Shown here piece by piece: positions 32,089 to 47,000 of a DNA stretch of 64,000 bases. The notes below the pieces were generated by a model, which did not search any database, had not been told where the DNA came from, and saw nothing but the letters and a program-made list of their open reading frames with translations. The position numbers and the translations under genes were made by a program. The stretch comes from Talpa occidentalis (taxonomy: Eukaryota > Chordata > Mammalia > Eulipotyphla > Talpidae). Location: positions 110,146,734 through 110,210,733 of the forward strand of contig NW_023605305.1 of the NCBI RefSeq assembly GCF_014898055.3, in the 5' to 3' direction. Within the stretch, counting starts at the first letter, position 1; every line of letters begins with the position of its first letter.

Positions 32089-35000
32089 CTAAAGGGAGAA
32101 CAAACAGTGAAATCTCGTTAGTTCATTTGTATTAATTGTACATTATTCGAAGTAAGGAATTAACAACCTAGCCATTTAGAACCACCCAGAAGTAAGCTCC
32201 CATCTGAAACTTTCAACTGCTGTGTTTCACCACCTCCCAAGTGTCTTTAACTGTAGAAGTAGAAAAGAACTCAGAGATCAGCTAATCCTGAGTGTAGTTA
32301 AAATCACTTGGCCTGCTCACCAGAGATTTCTTGTAGCCTGGGGTAGGGAAAAGGGGGCAGGGGAGATGATTTTTATTTAAGCTCCCCACAGATTATAACA
32401 CTGTAGTCAGCTAAGATCCATACATCTACTCTAACCCCATGTTATAAAGATGAACTAGCAGACAAAGATATAATTCGTCCTATAAAGATGAACTAGTAGA
32501 CAAAGGCATAATTCGTCCATGGTCTCTCAGCTAGTTAAGGTTAGGGTTTAATTTTAATTAGGGACAGGCATACATAAATACCACAGAACAAGGATTCTTC
32601 ATTATTTTGGGCTACCACACCACTGTTCTCTCTAGCATTTTAAATAATTAAAAGTTTAATAGAATTGAAAAGTCATAAACAACCGTATTTCATTACGAAG
32701 TGTAAAATTAGAGACTTGAGCAAATTCTCTTTTGCCTCATGCCCTCCAAATCAGATGTTTTAAATCTGGAATCCATGGCTGGGTTTCAGGGGGCTCCACA
32801 AACCACCCTAAAATTAAAGACAAAACTTGCATTCTCAAGTATTTTTCTGTGAAAAGAAGCCATTGTTGGTATAAAAGTTCTCCAAGGGATTTTTACTTAG
32901 GAAAGATTAATAATCATGATATGCGAATTCTTTTAAGAGGGAGCTACATTTGAAGAACAACTGTGGACAACTCTGGCGGCAAATCCCAGTGTCTGAAGAC
33001 TTCTCTTTCTCCACATTTGACATAGGGTCCTGGCTTCTGGTCAGGATGCTTGAGGGTCTATTGCTGATCTGGTTTCACAGCTTTGTGATAAGGCAAGCTG
33101 TTTCAGAACTTTCAACCACATTTATCTATCAGGAAAACAGCAACTTACCAAGACTCCGCAAAATTCTATTCACCCCACTGGGCTCAGACTCAGGAATTGT
33201 TTCCAAATATTGGAGGGCCCGGACCTCAAACAAACCTAGGCGGAAAAGTCACATTGGTCAGACTGTCTAACACTTCAGGTCTGCAAATCAAGTAAAACTC
33301 TGTTTACTCCCAATGTATTTCTGTAACTAAACAGTATTACAAAAATAAACATTTCTGGTAATAAATGACTCCAATGTTGAGCCCTTGTAGCTTCAACCTA
33401 TTTTCTTTTCTTTTTTTTTAAAAGATTTATTTTTATTTATTTATACAAGCACTGGGTACAGTCAGAAGCGCGGGAGGGTGAGAGAATTCACCAGAGCCAG
33501 AGCGGGGAGCAGAGCAGGCAGAAGGACTGAGGCACACTGCTGAGGGGAGCAGCGGGTGGCAGGAGAGGTCTGTGTGCTATGTGGGACCCTCCTCAGCGCT
33601 GGGGAGCAGCCAGGGATCGAACCGGCGCTGCAGAGGCTGCAGGCAGCTTTGCAACCCAGTGCTCAACCGCTGCGCCACCAGGGAGGCCCTAACCTATTTT
33701 CTATTTTGATTATTTTCAAACCTTCAAATGCTCACTCAATACAAAGGGAGAACTTTATGATGAGACTGACCTTTCACCCCACTTTTCCGAAGCTCTCGGT
33801 CCTGAATGAATCCGGCGAACATCTGCGTTTCCATGAAGAGGTCCAGGAAGTGGCGGACGCTCCGGGAGGTGTGGGACTTGCGGAAAGGCTCCCTCTGGAA
33901 GACGCGTTCCCCACGCTCTGTGACAGTCATGTTCAAAGAATAATGTCCCACCAGCTCCACAAAAAACCTGACAAATGCTTCGGACACCAGAGAGTTGAGT
34001 GTCACGTCTGCTGCAACATAAAAGAAAAAAGGTCTCCTAAAACTGTGTTTCTGGGGACACCGGCTCTGGTTACAGAAGGGATGCCAAGGCAAGCACCGAT
34101 GAAAGGACTGAGTGTAAATGCAGGATCCTCCTTCCTAGCGTCCTTGCAAGAAGCAAATGGCTTCTATCCTGACCTCCAGCCCCACCTCCTCTCCTCTCCC
34201 CCACTTTATTACATCTCTCAACCTGGAATACACATCCGTGATTTCCCTGTAACTGCTCTTTCCAAGTCCACCAGTGAGACCAAATTGAATCTGTTTTCCC
34301 ATTTTTACCTGCTTTACACTACGTGCAGCACTTGTGCTGACCACCTCCTCCTTCCTTGTCTCCCACTTCTTGCTCTTCTGACTTCTCCATCCCTCTCCTG
34401 CCTGATGACCATGCGTTTGTTTCTCTCTTGCCTCTTCTTGAGCATTGGACTCAGCCCACCCCTTCTCAGAGATAGTGGCTCCCCGAATTAATAATGTCCA
34501 ACCTCAGGTCTCCAGCCAGATATTGCACCAAATCTCACCATTATCTTTCAGGCTATCTATGGGTCATCATCATCATCTGGCTGCCCCAATAGCACTTACA
34601 TTCTATTTATCTAAAAGTTACCAAATCAGGTCCTGTTTTGCAAGGCCTAAATCATTGTATTTCCTCAAGCAGGTTAGTTTCTCATCTGTCCCATTCCACA
34701 TGCATCTTGAACAAAATGAGTACTTAAGATATGTCAAACATTGTATTAGGTGCCTTACAGATGTAATGATCCAATTTAGATTTCTTGCATCTGGCCTCAC
34801 TGAGAAAGCGACACTGAACATGAGCCAGAGGGAGGAAAGCAGGAATCAGGTGGCTATCTGGGGAAACAGCATCCTGTAAAGAGCACTAAGTATGTGCAAA
34901 GGTCCTGCAATGGAAGAGGCTTGCCCATCTGAGGATCAGCAAGGAAGCCAGCTATAAGTTTCTCAAGACCCAGGAAAACTCATTCTACTATTGTCTATCC

Positions 35001-38000
35001 CTTAGCAGGGTGCTGGGCATTCAGAAAATATTTGCCACCTTGACCGTAAGTTCTCAGCCTATTTGTTGCATACCTTGTGAAAAATTCGGCTCCTGAGTCA
35101 AGATTTCATTTCGTTCTTCCAAAATCTGCATTAGGGCAGCTTGGAGTTTAGGTGGTAGAATTTCATCCTCATCAGACACCTTAAGAGAAGAAATGGAGAT
35201 TTTTTTTCATGTGCTTTGAGAGAGAAAGTCTCAAACATGCACTAGTTTGGGTCCCCAAAATTCAACAGATGACTTTGTATGTATTTGGGTTAAAGAGTCA
35301 GTCTGAAACTTCCTTCCGTGCACTGAGAAGAACCCATATTATCTTAACTATATTTTTAAAAAATGCATACACTTCATTAAACCACCTGGCATTTTCCTAC
35401 CAATGATCTCATCTATAGATCATATGCTATATTACAAAAATCATCCCCAAATAATTGTGTTTCAAGTGTGATCAGCTAATTGATTTTTAAAAAGACAAAG
35501 TCTTGGGAAACATTTTTTTTTAATCACCATGTGCTCACTGCTGACAAATCTATGTACAGGTTACATACAGAAGGTTGATCTAAGATGATTTTACTAACTC
35601 CCCCTTCCAGTTCAATACCCAGAATAAATGACCACATCTTTTATGCTCCACCTATACACTATACAAATTTCCATTCTATCATTCCTAAAATTTCATGGAT
35701 GTATCTATTCCCTAATCCATTCGACTATAAGGTCTGAGGGCTCAGACTGTCTCTTGCTGTCTTTTGATTCTGCCAGCCTAGAAATAACTGATGCTTAATA
35801 CATGCTTTGTTATATTTCATTAAATTACAGGCTTATATGTCAACCCATCTTTTGAGACTGGCACTTAATCTGTTTCCTTCTTCCTTCTTTGAGATAAACA
35901 GTTCTAAACCCAAGCCAGATTTTTCAGGTCAATCTCTTATGATTGTGTGTCAAGTAAGAATGTATAAGAACTAAGAACCTTGTCTGAGTCACCTTCTCTA
36001 GGCACTTTCATAGATGTTCTGTTCAATTATCACCAAACATTATATAATCACCTCTTTTGTCACTCACCTCCTGTAAGAACTTGTCAGCACAGAGATCAAC
36101 TATCAGCACCTATGGGACGAAGAAGCCAGACAAGTTAAACCGGAGAGACATTCACAGAGAAATGTATCAGCCAGTGCTGGATCAGGATTATGTCTTGATA
36201 CTTTCAAGAGGTGGGACTAGTTTTAAACAAAATTAACTCAAAGTCATAGCCCATTTAAAAGTTAACCCATCAACATTTCCACAATCTTTGCAGTTTTGGG
36301 ATTAATTGTTCTAGAAGTTTCCAAATCTGAAATGCACATGGAGCTGCAAATACAAGAGCCACAATCCGCAGTTCTGCAGCAATGACACTTCCTGCCGGTC
36401 AACAGTCCATGTCCATGTTGCAGGCTAAGGAGGAGCCAGTGTGTGGCATCGTGCAGCCCCTCAGCGTTGGGGGCAGCAGCACTGGCCGCCATGGCAGTTT
36501 GGCCCAGAGAAACGCCATGCTACATGGCTACACCATTTTTTTTCACTGTCATGAGAACTTTTAAGATCTACTTTCTTATAAACTCTCAAATATAGAATAT
36601 AATATTGTCAATTATGGTTACCATGATGTACATTATACTCCAGAACTTACTTACCTTGTAACTGGAAGTTTCACTTTAAAAAAAAAAAAAAAAAGGAAGG
36701 CCTCTGGGCCTCCCTGGTGGTGCAAGGGGTTAAGATGCAGCACTGTGAAGCTCCCTCGCCAGGGAGCTGACCCACATGGCACAGCAGACCTCTCCTGTCT
36801 CGCCTGCTGCTCCCCTCAGCAGTGTATTTCAGTACATCTGTCCGTTCTGCTTCCCACTCTGTCTCTGCTGAATCCTCTCTCACACACACCCACCACCTGC
36901 ACCTCTGGCCTACACCCCAATTCTTGTATGCAAAAAAAAAAAAAAAAAAAAGCCAGATGGGACTTTGGATGCAGCTATCTATCTTATATATATGCCAGGT
37001 GCTACGTCTCCCATCTCACCTCTTCGACGGGCAGGTCCTGGAGCTGCGGTAAGGAGCAGGACAGGATCCCGATGAGGAATGGAGTGGGCGAGCACACTAT
37101 GTCGATCATGGACACGGGCAGGACGGGGATGTAGGTGTGCTGCCAGGTGAACGGGTACAGAGTGGCGACCGCAGCGTGGCCGCATTTCGACAGGGTGCTG
37201 GCAAGGGAAAGCGAACGGTGTCACACACAGAGCAACGCAAGGATGGAGCCGCGCGTGTCATGTTACAGAACCACAGACTGATGCCGGTCAGTGCGTGTTC
37301 CGTGATGAATGGGTAATCACACAGTGATCCGGAGTGACTATTTGTTTTTAACATTTTATTTGAATTTTTAACATGACTTACTAAAAATCTTTCAGCTCGT
37401 CCCACAACTTATATTGTTAAAAATTCATGTCTGCTTAGAAAGTATTACCAATTTTTAACAACAGTTTAAGCAAAAAGCAATTAGAAAGGTACATTTATTA
37501 CACCCTCCTCCCCCAAAGTCATGGTTATTTGTCATTTGGAATTATTCACATCACTATGGCATTAGGTAACCAGTATTTTAATATGCCCCCAAATTTACAA
37601 CAGCAACAACAGTATGAAGTGACGTTTTACTCATTTCTCACCTTAGGCTGTTGGCGACAAAGATGACCCTCCGCTCCAATAGGAGAGAGGCGCAGACCCG
37701 GATGAGGTGGCCCACACTCAGGCACCTGAAGAGGCACTCGAAGTCCACGTGTTCCAGTCGGGAATCCAGCGGCCGGCAGAGTTCGATGGACTGAAATGCA
37801 AGAATTTCATCAGGGGAGCTAAGGAAGGGAGACATCTCTAATGACAACACTGGGGGATCCTATCATTCTTTCATGGGTGATATTCAAAGAAGAGGGTCTG
37901 ATACACAAAGTGTGTGAAGCTGGGCCTCCCTAGTGGTGCAAGGGGTCAAGTCTTAGCACTAGAAGCTATAGGCAGCTGCTACAGCATGAGTTTGATCTCC

Positions 38001-39808
38001 GGCCTGGAAGCTGACCCACATGGCGCAGCAGACCTCTCCTGTCTTGCCCACTGCTGCCCTCATCAGTGGATTTCAGTCAGTCTGCCTCTTCTGCTCCCAT
38101 TCTGTTTCTGGTGAATCCTCTCACCCCCGTACCTCTGGCCTGTACCCCAGTTCTTGTATGCATAAATAAATCTTTTTTTAAAAAAAATAAGAGTATGTGA
38201 AGCTGCCCACTGACCCCAAGGCCTAGTAAGGTTATTTCTGTGCTGTAAATCTGGTAAAATCCATTATTTTACCTGACTAGTATGCTACTCTCCATGTATC
38301 ACATTGAAATTGTCATTATGTAGGATCCACCTACGAATGGTAGAAAATCTCTGTCTCCAGTGGGTCTAGGATCAGCTAACTCACTAATCAGTTGGTTATT
38401 TCTCCCTACTTTGGGGGACTAACACATATTATTCTTTACAGTTTCTGGAAAGGACAAACCGTGCCCTAAGACTTTTGACTATTTAGTGTAAAAGGCCCTA
38501 CCTCAGAGAGAGAAAGGTCTGCTCTCTGGGCTGTTTTCAAAGTGTCGTGAGACTTACCCCATCTCCAGCCCCGGGGAGGTAGCTCTTCACCGTGATGGTG
38601 CGCCCAGGAGCAGGGAAAGGCGCCTCCATGACGCTGCGCATGAAGGGGTGGACCAGAGCCGGAGACATTTCTCGCCTCTTCTCTACTTCATCCAGAATCT
38701 ACATACAGAGTGCTATTTTATTACAAATTCAGTTCAAAACCATCGAGGATCCTATTAAAGGGACTGCCAAATTGAGTGCACAAATTTGAAAATAACCAAC
38801 AGATTTTAAGACAGATAAGCTGCTACAACCAAAAAAGTTTATCAGGGTCTTCCTGGTGTCGCAGGGGTTAAAATCTCAGTACTTTCAAGCTATCACCAGC
38901 CACTCCCGCCAGGGAGCTGACCCACATAGCACAGCAGACTACTCCTGTCTCGCCCGTACTTTGGTTGATCTGCCTGTTCTGTTCCCCACTCTGTCTCTGG
39001 TGAATCCTCTCACCCCCCCGCACCTCTGGCCTCCATCCCAGTTCTTATACGCATAAATAAATAAAAATAAATCTTAGGGGGAAAAACGTTCATCAGTGGC
39101 CTCGTATTTCTTGGGGCTATCTTTTACACCCCCCAAGTAAAGTTATTAAAATAAATCAATTTATTTTTAGAAGAGAGGGTCCTTTCCATTTCACTAAAGT
39201 AGGGGAAAAAAAAGTGACACTCACAATGATACCTGGTAATTTGGGGTCTGGGAAAGATGAGAAAGAAGATAAGCTTCAGGTCATGGTCATGGTTCTTTAA
39301 AATGGGAGGTTTAGCAAATAGAAATGAGGATGAACAGCCTCTAGATTAGAGATCTGAATTCAAACCTTCTAACCTGTGGCTCTCAAGGGGAGCACTTACT
39401 TAAGCGGTATGTGACAGTGCATGCCACTTGCCACTGCTTAGTGAGCTCATCAGAGACACAACCCCCGGTTACAGGCCCCGCCCCACTCACCTTGGAAAAA
39501 AGGTTGAAGCAGCCAAGGCGACTGACCATGCAGTAAACCTCGGGCAGGCGCTTTCCTCTGCCTTCCGGCTAAAAGACAAAGTTAAGCAGCACAAGTTATT
39601 ACTGATCTGGACACTTTTAATACTCTCTTACCACTTTTCAGTACAGAGAAGAAACCAAAGCTCTTACCCTAAATGGGCACTGAAAGATGGGAAAATGCTA
39701 AAAATGATAGCATGGTTTATTCCAAATTTGGTGAAGGCATCTAAGTGAGAAGTAATCCTGAGCTCCTTCAAATGGGTTACTGTGCTCCATTCCACAAATA
39801 CACACATA

Positions 39809-39847
<39 letters not shown>

Positions 39848-40944
39848 CCTGGACTGATATATAAAATAAATAAATATAATAAAATAAATTCATACCATTT
39901 CTATTCTGGAACAATCCATGGCTAACCCCCCAATTTGTTCTTATGGTTTAAAGTTAATATCATTTCTTTCACACACACATCGTGGCGTAGCCCTCAAATG
40001 CATCTAGAGACTGTTCCTGAAGTTCCTAGTCGGGTTCTACGGTTCCTTAACCACCTCTGACTGTGGCCCAAGTCTGGCACTTACCAAGAGCTTCTTGCAG
40101 TAGCCAAACCACCGGCTGCCATCTTCACCAGTCAAGACAAAGGAGAATGTTTCACTGAAAAATAGTTAATAATTTGAGATCCAAACAACTGCTACTGGCA
40201 TTCTTCATGGCACAATTAAAAATTAAGGACTAACAGCAATCATTTTGTGGCCTAAGGGGGGCATCAATATTACATTTATTGCAAGTCATATTCCTCCCGA
40301 GGGAGAATGTCCAGTTCTCGGGAGTCTTGCTTTGCAGTGGTGAGAACAGCATAGGTGAGGACAGGCTGGAGGGGCCGCTGCCTCTTTCTACATTCTTATT
40401 TACCCAGTCATGCTATGATTCGAGTCCGTTTTCCTTTTGTTGAATGTCCAATTTAGCTGGGGTTGGGGTAGGGGTAGGGGTAGGGGTAGGAGTAGGGGTA
40501 GGGGTAGGGGTAGGGGTAAGGGTAGGGTTGGTAAGACATTTTCCATTTCAAATTCTATTAAGTTTTGAGAGGTGACACGGACAAGTGATAGGCAAAGGAT
40601 TATATCCTCAATATATAAAAATCAAAAGCAAAAAATCAGCTCCTCTTTAGAAACATAAACAAAAGAGAAGCACATGTAATTTACAAAAAAGAACACTTCA
40701 AGATGCCCAAAGACCTCCCCGGTGGCACAACAGTTGTAAGATGGGCTGCAAAGCTGCTCGCAGCCTCTGCAGCACCGGTTTTATCCCTGGCCACCGGCGA
40801 GGGTCCCACATGGCGCGCAGACCTCTCCTGCCGCCCGCTGCTCCCCTCAGCAGTGTATTTCATTGGTCTACCTGTTCTATTCCCTGCTCTGGCTCTGGTG
40901 AATTCTCTCACTCTCCTGCGCTTCTGACTGTACCTAGTGCTTGC

Positions 40945-41009
<65 letters not shown>

Positions 41010-44000
41010 TGCCCAAAGAAATTTTAATCAAAGAAATCCAAATGTGAACAATGAATACATTCCTATCTATGGATTAAAATTAAAAATTGAACAGAATATG
41101 TTAAAATATTTACAGTGGTTATCACTGAATGCCAATGATTTCTAATTTCTGCTTTTTATTTACTGCTCTGCATTTTCCGAACATTCTAGAATAAACATAC
41201 ATGACTTGTCAGAGGTCAGGAAACTGACCAGGGAGCCAAGTCCATATGAAAGAAGCTGCTGGACCTCCCCCGTGGCCTAGGGGTCAAGGCTCAAGGCATT
41301 ATCACCCCTAGGATCTAGGTTCCATCCCCAGCCAGGGAGCTGACCCACATATGTTGCAGCAGACCTCCCCCACCTCACCCGCTGCTCTCCCTAGCAGTGC
41401 ATTTTAGTAGATCTACCTGTTCTGCTCCCCACTCCATCTCTGGTGAATCTCTTCATCAACCCCCCCCTCCCCACACCTCTGGCTTACACCCCAGTTCTTG
41501 TAAGCATGCATGCATAAATAAATCTAAAAAAAAAAAAGAAAGAAGCTGCTGACATGGTTGGCAGTGCCGTTGACAAGACAAAGCATTAGGACTGCTGGCT
41601 GAAGAGAAGCATGGATCAGGCTCAACTGGTTATGAGACACAGCAGCTCAGTCTGGAGGCAATATGAGGTGGGAGAACAGAGCTACTTAGGCAACAGAGGC
41701 GGCTGTCCTCCAGTAGGCCATCAGCATGTGACATGTTCACATAATCAAGCTTTGCAGCCTAAACCGCATCATCAATAATTACAGTTCTGAACAAAGCAGT
41801 TATGCCTCTATGAGCAGGATTCAGAGATGACAAGCCTTATTCATTAATGTGGTCATTTCCTCTAGATTCTGGGAAGAAAGTCTTTACTTCCCACTAGACT
41901 CACACCTCCCAAAGAGGAGCCTTCCCCTGTGCATGTCCCACGGGGGAACACAGAGTCTGGGCTGTGGTTGCCGTCAAGCTGGAGGAAAACTAAGAGGCAG
42001 CAAACACTCTGTTGTACCTGTGCTTCTCAGCAGAGCCCCTAAGCTCAAGTATTTTTTTCCTTTTCTGTCCACTTGGTGGCATTTCCGATTGTACGTCAAG
42101 TGGAACTTTTTTTCCCAGCAGGATTGGCAAACTGAAGAGCCTCTAAACTTGTTTTCCCTTTGACACTGAAATTACGATGTCTTTCCTTTTTGTATCACAC
42201 ATAGGAAATGTTTTAAATTGTTTCTTCCTTTCCTTTCACTGCATCCTTGATCTGCCCCGGTGTCGTTTCACAGCTGGTCTACCCATTTCTCAAACACTGA
42301 TTCTACTTTTGCAACTCCAGGCAAGAGAAATCAGATCAAGCAGCCCACTTACCTCTTGAGTTCTGAGGTTGGCACCCAGTCCTTTGAATCGGGAAAACAA
42401 AACTTGGGGATAACTTTGAGTCTCTCTTCAGTGTCCTTGGACTGCTTAAAGCCATGATCACCCTGGAAAAGATAACGCTGCAAGTGACTAATATTCTAAA
42501 TAGGTGCAGAACAGAAATAAAAACAGCTTGGTCTCAGGAAATGAGGTCTCTGAGAAGCTTACGCATTTAAATTAGCAAGGCTTTGTGTTGCTCAACAAGT
42601 TTGGAAGGCCAAGACTGGTAATCGCTGCAGGTGCGCTGAGAACAAGCATTATTAAGAACAAAGAATCCTATTTTTTTAACCTAGAAATGGTACTCAAGGA
42701 GATCCATAATCTGATGAGATGACTGAAAATAGTTTCTTACCTGGAGGTAGAAACTTAATTCAGAATTCACATATTAGTGGGAACCAAATATTTTTATGAA
42801 TCATGCAGCATGATTCACAATGTACTGGTAGCACAAACCCTGTCAGCTTAAGAGATTCTGATCAATAACCAAAGATGTTTTGAAAAGGCAGACTCATGCT
42901 ATTTAGAAATGATACTATTTTTAGAATTCACCCCACATATAATCATTTCCTTCAGCATATAATCTTTGCTGCCTAATTACTGGTTTGCAACTTCCTATAA
43001 AATTTTAGCAGAGAAGAAAGACCCCTTGTGAAAGTCTGATATTGTACTTTCAGAGACATTCAACATTTAGTTAAAAGACATTCAGAAATTTGCATAAAAG
43101 CAAGCAGATAATAAATCTAATTACTATACTGCCTACATGTAACTAACAAAAACAATCTAATTTCTAATACAAAACATGCAGCTATTTTGGGTGACCTGGA
43201 TATTCAGCTCACAAGTGGACAAGTGTTCTAACAAAATTTTAGTTGTATTATATTCTACTATATTCTTTCAAGGTTTTCTACAACAGAATTAAGAGGAGCT
43301 CAGGCAGCTCTTTTCCTTGCTCATTTCTGGGAGCCTGACATGCAAAGATGGCTTAGAGGCATCCCCGAAGCACCGCTGCACTCTAATGGGTCTGCATTTG
43401 GTTCTGAGCCCAGGCTGTGTTGAAAACAGGCTCAATCTCAAGATTTCTCTCAACAGATATAAAAGTGATTAAAAAACAGTGGAAAAATTAAGCTTTTCTT
43501 TATGGAAAATCAGGCTTCTCAAAACTACCTCGCTGACATTATTTTTCAACTCTCTGGTACAAACCAGGCGGTTGATAAGAGTGCTCTCAAGCCATACTGA
43601 GGAATTTTATAAAAAATGAAACTGACTGACTTATTATAGGGATGCTGCTTAAGACTTTCAAAAAAAAGGTCTCGGATTCTAGTACAGTTGTGTTTCACTA
43701 GCTTTTTCATAAATACATACTTATGTGAAATCTGATTTTTTAACAGATGACAAGATTTTATTGTTTTTGTAAAAACACTGCAAACCAAAAAGCATGTTTG
43801 TGGACTCAACATGCTCAGAGGTTACCAGTTTGTTTCACTCCTTGTATCCGCTGCTACCAAACTCCAAGCCACATTTGGGGCCTGTCATGTAAGCTCCATG
43901 ACAGCAGAGGCCAAGATCTCTTCCCTCTGCATCCCCAGCACTAACCTCCACCAACAGTAAGTATTTAAGAAATATTTGATTAAATAAATCTGTTTTGAAA

Positions 44001-47000
44001 AAGGTAAAGTGAACCAAACAATACTGTTAATAAAAATAGCTACCATTTATTGAAGTGCTTACTGTGTGCCAGAAACTGCATTAAGCACTTTATAAATATT
44101 GTATCACTAAGTCCTCGCTAATAACAGCATTATATAGGGCTTACGACATGCCGGGTACTGTTCTAAGTGCCTTATAAAAATTAGCTCATTTAATTCTCAC
44201 GACAGCTCAATGGGGTGGACACTATTTGGATTACCACTTTGAAATGAAGAAATCAGGCACACAGCAGTTACGTAAAAGTCAAAGTCAGAGGGGCCTCCCG
44301 GATGGCGCAGCGGTTGAGCGCTGGGTTGCGAAGCTGCCCGAGGCCTCTGCGGCGCCGGTTCGATCCCCGGCTGCTCCCCGGCCACCGAGGAGGGTCCCAC
44401 ATGGTGCACAGACCTCTCCTGCCGCCCGCTGCTCCCCTCAGCAGTGTGCTTCGGTCCTTCTGCCTGCTCTGCTCCCCGCTCTGGCTCTGGTGAATTCTCT
44501 CACCCTCCCGCGCTTCTGACTGTACCCCGTGCTTGTATAAATAAATAAATAAATCTTAAAAAAAAAAAAAAAGTATACCATTGTTTCTTGCATTGTCCCC
44601 CAAATGTTTAAAAAAAAAAAAAAGTCAAAGTCAGAGAGTTAATAAATGGCAAATGTAGTTATTTGGCTCAGACTCCATGCTCTAAACGGTCACATTTATT
44701 ATTCCCCTCATTAAGTATGAGAAAATTGAGGCTTTGTAACTGCTAAAGGTCATTTGGTAAACAGCAGAGCAACAAATTAAAAAAAAACAGAATAATTTGG
44801 AGAATGAGCCTTATATTCCCTGTGGCTGCAGCTCACACTGACGTCACCGGTGTCACTTTACCAGATCCCACGAGCAGCACAGTCTTAGTAAGAGCTAATG
44901 GAGATGACAGTCAACAAGAAGAGAGGAAGTAAGTGCACACAGACACACAGACCCAAAAGAACACTCCAGAGTGCCTCTTGGCCTCCTTGCACCTACCTTA
45001 CCAGGGAACTGTTGAATGACCTGGGGAACATAGCTTATATCTGATGTCTTCTTCTGTAGCGATACCACCACAAAAAGTTCAAACAGCTGCTGCTCCTGTA
45101 GCTCGATAAGGTCCCGCTCTAAGGTCTGGTAGTGTGGGTTCCTCTTGGCCGAGTGCTGCAGCTGGGCCAGGCGCTTGTGGCGGTCTGGAAGAAGAGCACA
45201 GAGCTCGGTTGCCCATCTGCCCAGTAGTGCCCATGCACTCGAGCCTACAGGCCTAAGGAATCTTCACTCAGTTGCTAAATGAAGGTTAATGAGCCAGTGT
45301 CTGCCACGCAGACACACCTGTCGGGTCTAGGACATAGGATGTACACGGGGGACAGGTAGAGACTGGCGGCGGTGGCTGTCGATAATCTGTAGGCATGACA
45401 TGCCTTTTGCTACCCCATCTTTCATGGCCTAACAGCAAAGCAGAAGGAAAATGCTACATAAAAGCACTGGCCTGACAACAGATCCCATTGTTAGGACCAT
45501 GACATCATAGGCAGGAATGAAAGAAGTGATGAAAGAAACGAGTCCTACAAGGGATAAGCGATAAAGGGATGAGTCTGATAAAATAAAAAATTTTAAAAAA
45601 ACTATCCTCTCATTAAAGAAATGGTCCTTTTCCCTTGACTCTTCTGACACTGGTTACTAGTTACAGGCACAAGCTTCTATCAGCAATGGTGCTACACTCG
45701 AGGGTGCAAATGAAGCATAAGAAGACACCTATTAGTAGACTATTTCCAAAAGAAGGAAATTATGGAAGCATACTATGTAGACAGTACCAGCAATACCACC
45801 AAACAGAATCGCATTTCATCACTGTCTCATTATCTTTACATTCTGAACAATTAAGGGTCACTTCCTCAAGGGGAAGTACTTGGAGAAGGAAGAGTCGAAA
45901 ATCCCCAGACATTTGCTTCTGTGTCATTTTGAGCAAGTGACTGAAAGACTCATCCTCTAATTGCTTTGCTTTGCTTTTGAGATATGACTCACTCTGCCCC
46001 CAAAGAAATTACACTGTGGACCAAAATTTAAAAAAACACATCCAAGAGAAGCTCCCTAGAATCAGCAGTATGTTGAGAGTCCCAGGCAAAGTCTTACTCA
46101 TGCCAGAGGACCAGATCAAGTCAAGACAAATGTTTAAGTTCTGTTTCTCAGTAGCAACAGAACCAAATTGATTATGTTCACCCAGCCAGGCCAAACCTGG
46201 TGATGAGCTAAGTTTCACCCTCAGTCAGGCTACAAAATCAAACACCTAATTCAGGCAGGAGGAGGCAACACATGACTATTAATCATAAGCGCAGAACACC
46301 AGACCGGAAACTGCCCTGAGCTCAGCCTGTTAATTCATGCCTCCTGCTTTTCCCATCCCTCAGGATGTCAAGCAGTGAAACAGGAACTGCCTGACTTGCT
46401 CTGAAAATCTCTTTGATGACAGTTGCAGAGAACCACGAAGCACTTGAATACAGGGGGAATAAAAAGTGCTTTGCATGGCTATATTCTAACAGAAAAGAAA
46501 GGCACAATCATCTGGAATATAAATGTTTGAGTAAGAAATACACTGAAGGGCCTCCCTGGTGGTGCAAGGGGTTAAGCACAGCACTATGAAGCAATCCACA
46601 GCCTCAGCATGAGTTCGATCCCTGGCTGGCCAGGGAGCTACCCACATGGCGCAGCAGACCTCTCCTGACTCGCCCGCCCGCTGCTCTCCTCAGCAGTATG
46701 CTTCGGTTAATCTGCCTATTATGTTCCCCACTCTCTTTCTCTGGTGAATCCTCTCACCCCTCCCCACCCCCCGCATCTCTGGCCTATACCCCAGCTCTTG
46801 TACGCATAAATAAATAAATCTTTTGGGGAAAAAAAAGAAATATACTGAAATGTTTCCCATCTCAGTGTCAGAGAGCGCAAAGTCACTTAAACAATCGTGT
46901 TTGAGTGATGATTCACATACTCTGGCTGCCGGGGAACCTGGGCATATAGGTCTGAACATGCAGCTCGACACCACCCCTACAAATATTCCATCTCGAGAAT

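Noticed and set aside
33556..34491. 311-codon plus-strand open frame, the longest in the window
   Set aside because: It runs through a reverse SINE and then antisense to DENND2C coding exon 16. The minus strand there has clear homology and splice sites, so this is a shadow frame.
36262..36564. Possible processed pseudogene in a DENND2C intron
   Set aside because: No family recognised, no A-tail and no duplication; kept only as an unassigned segment.
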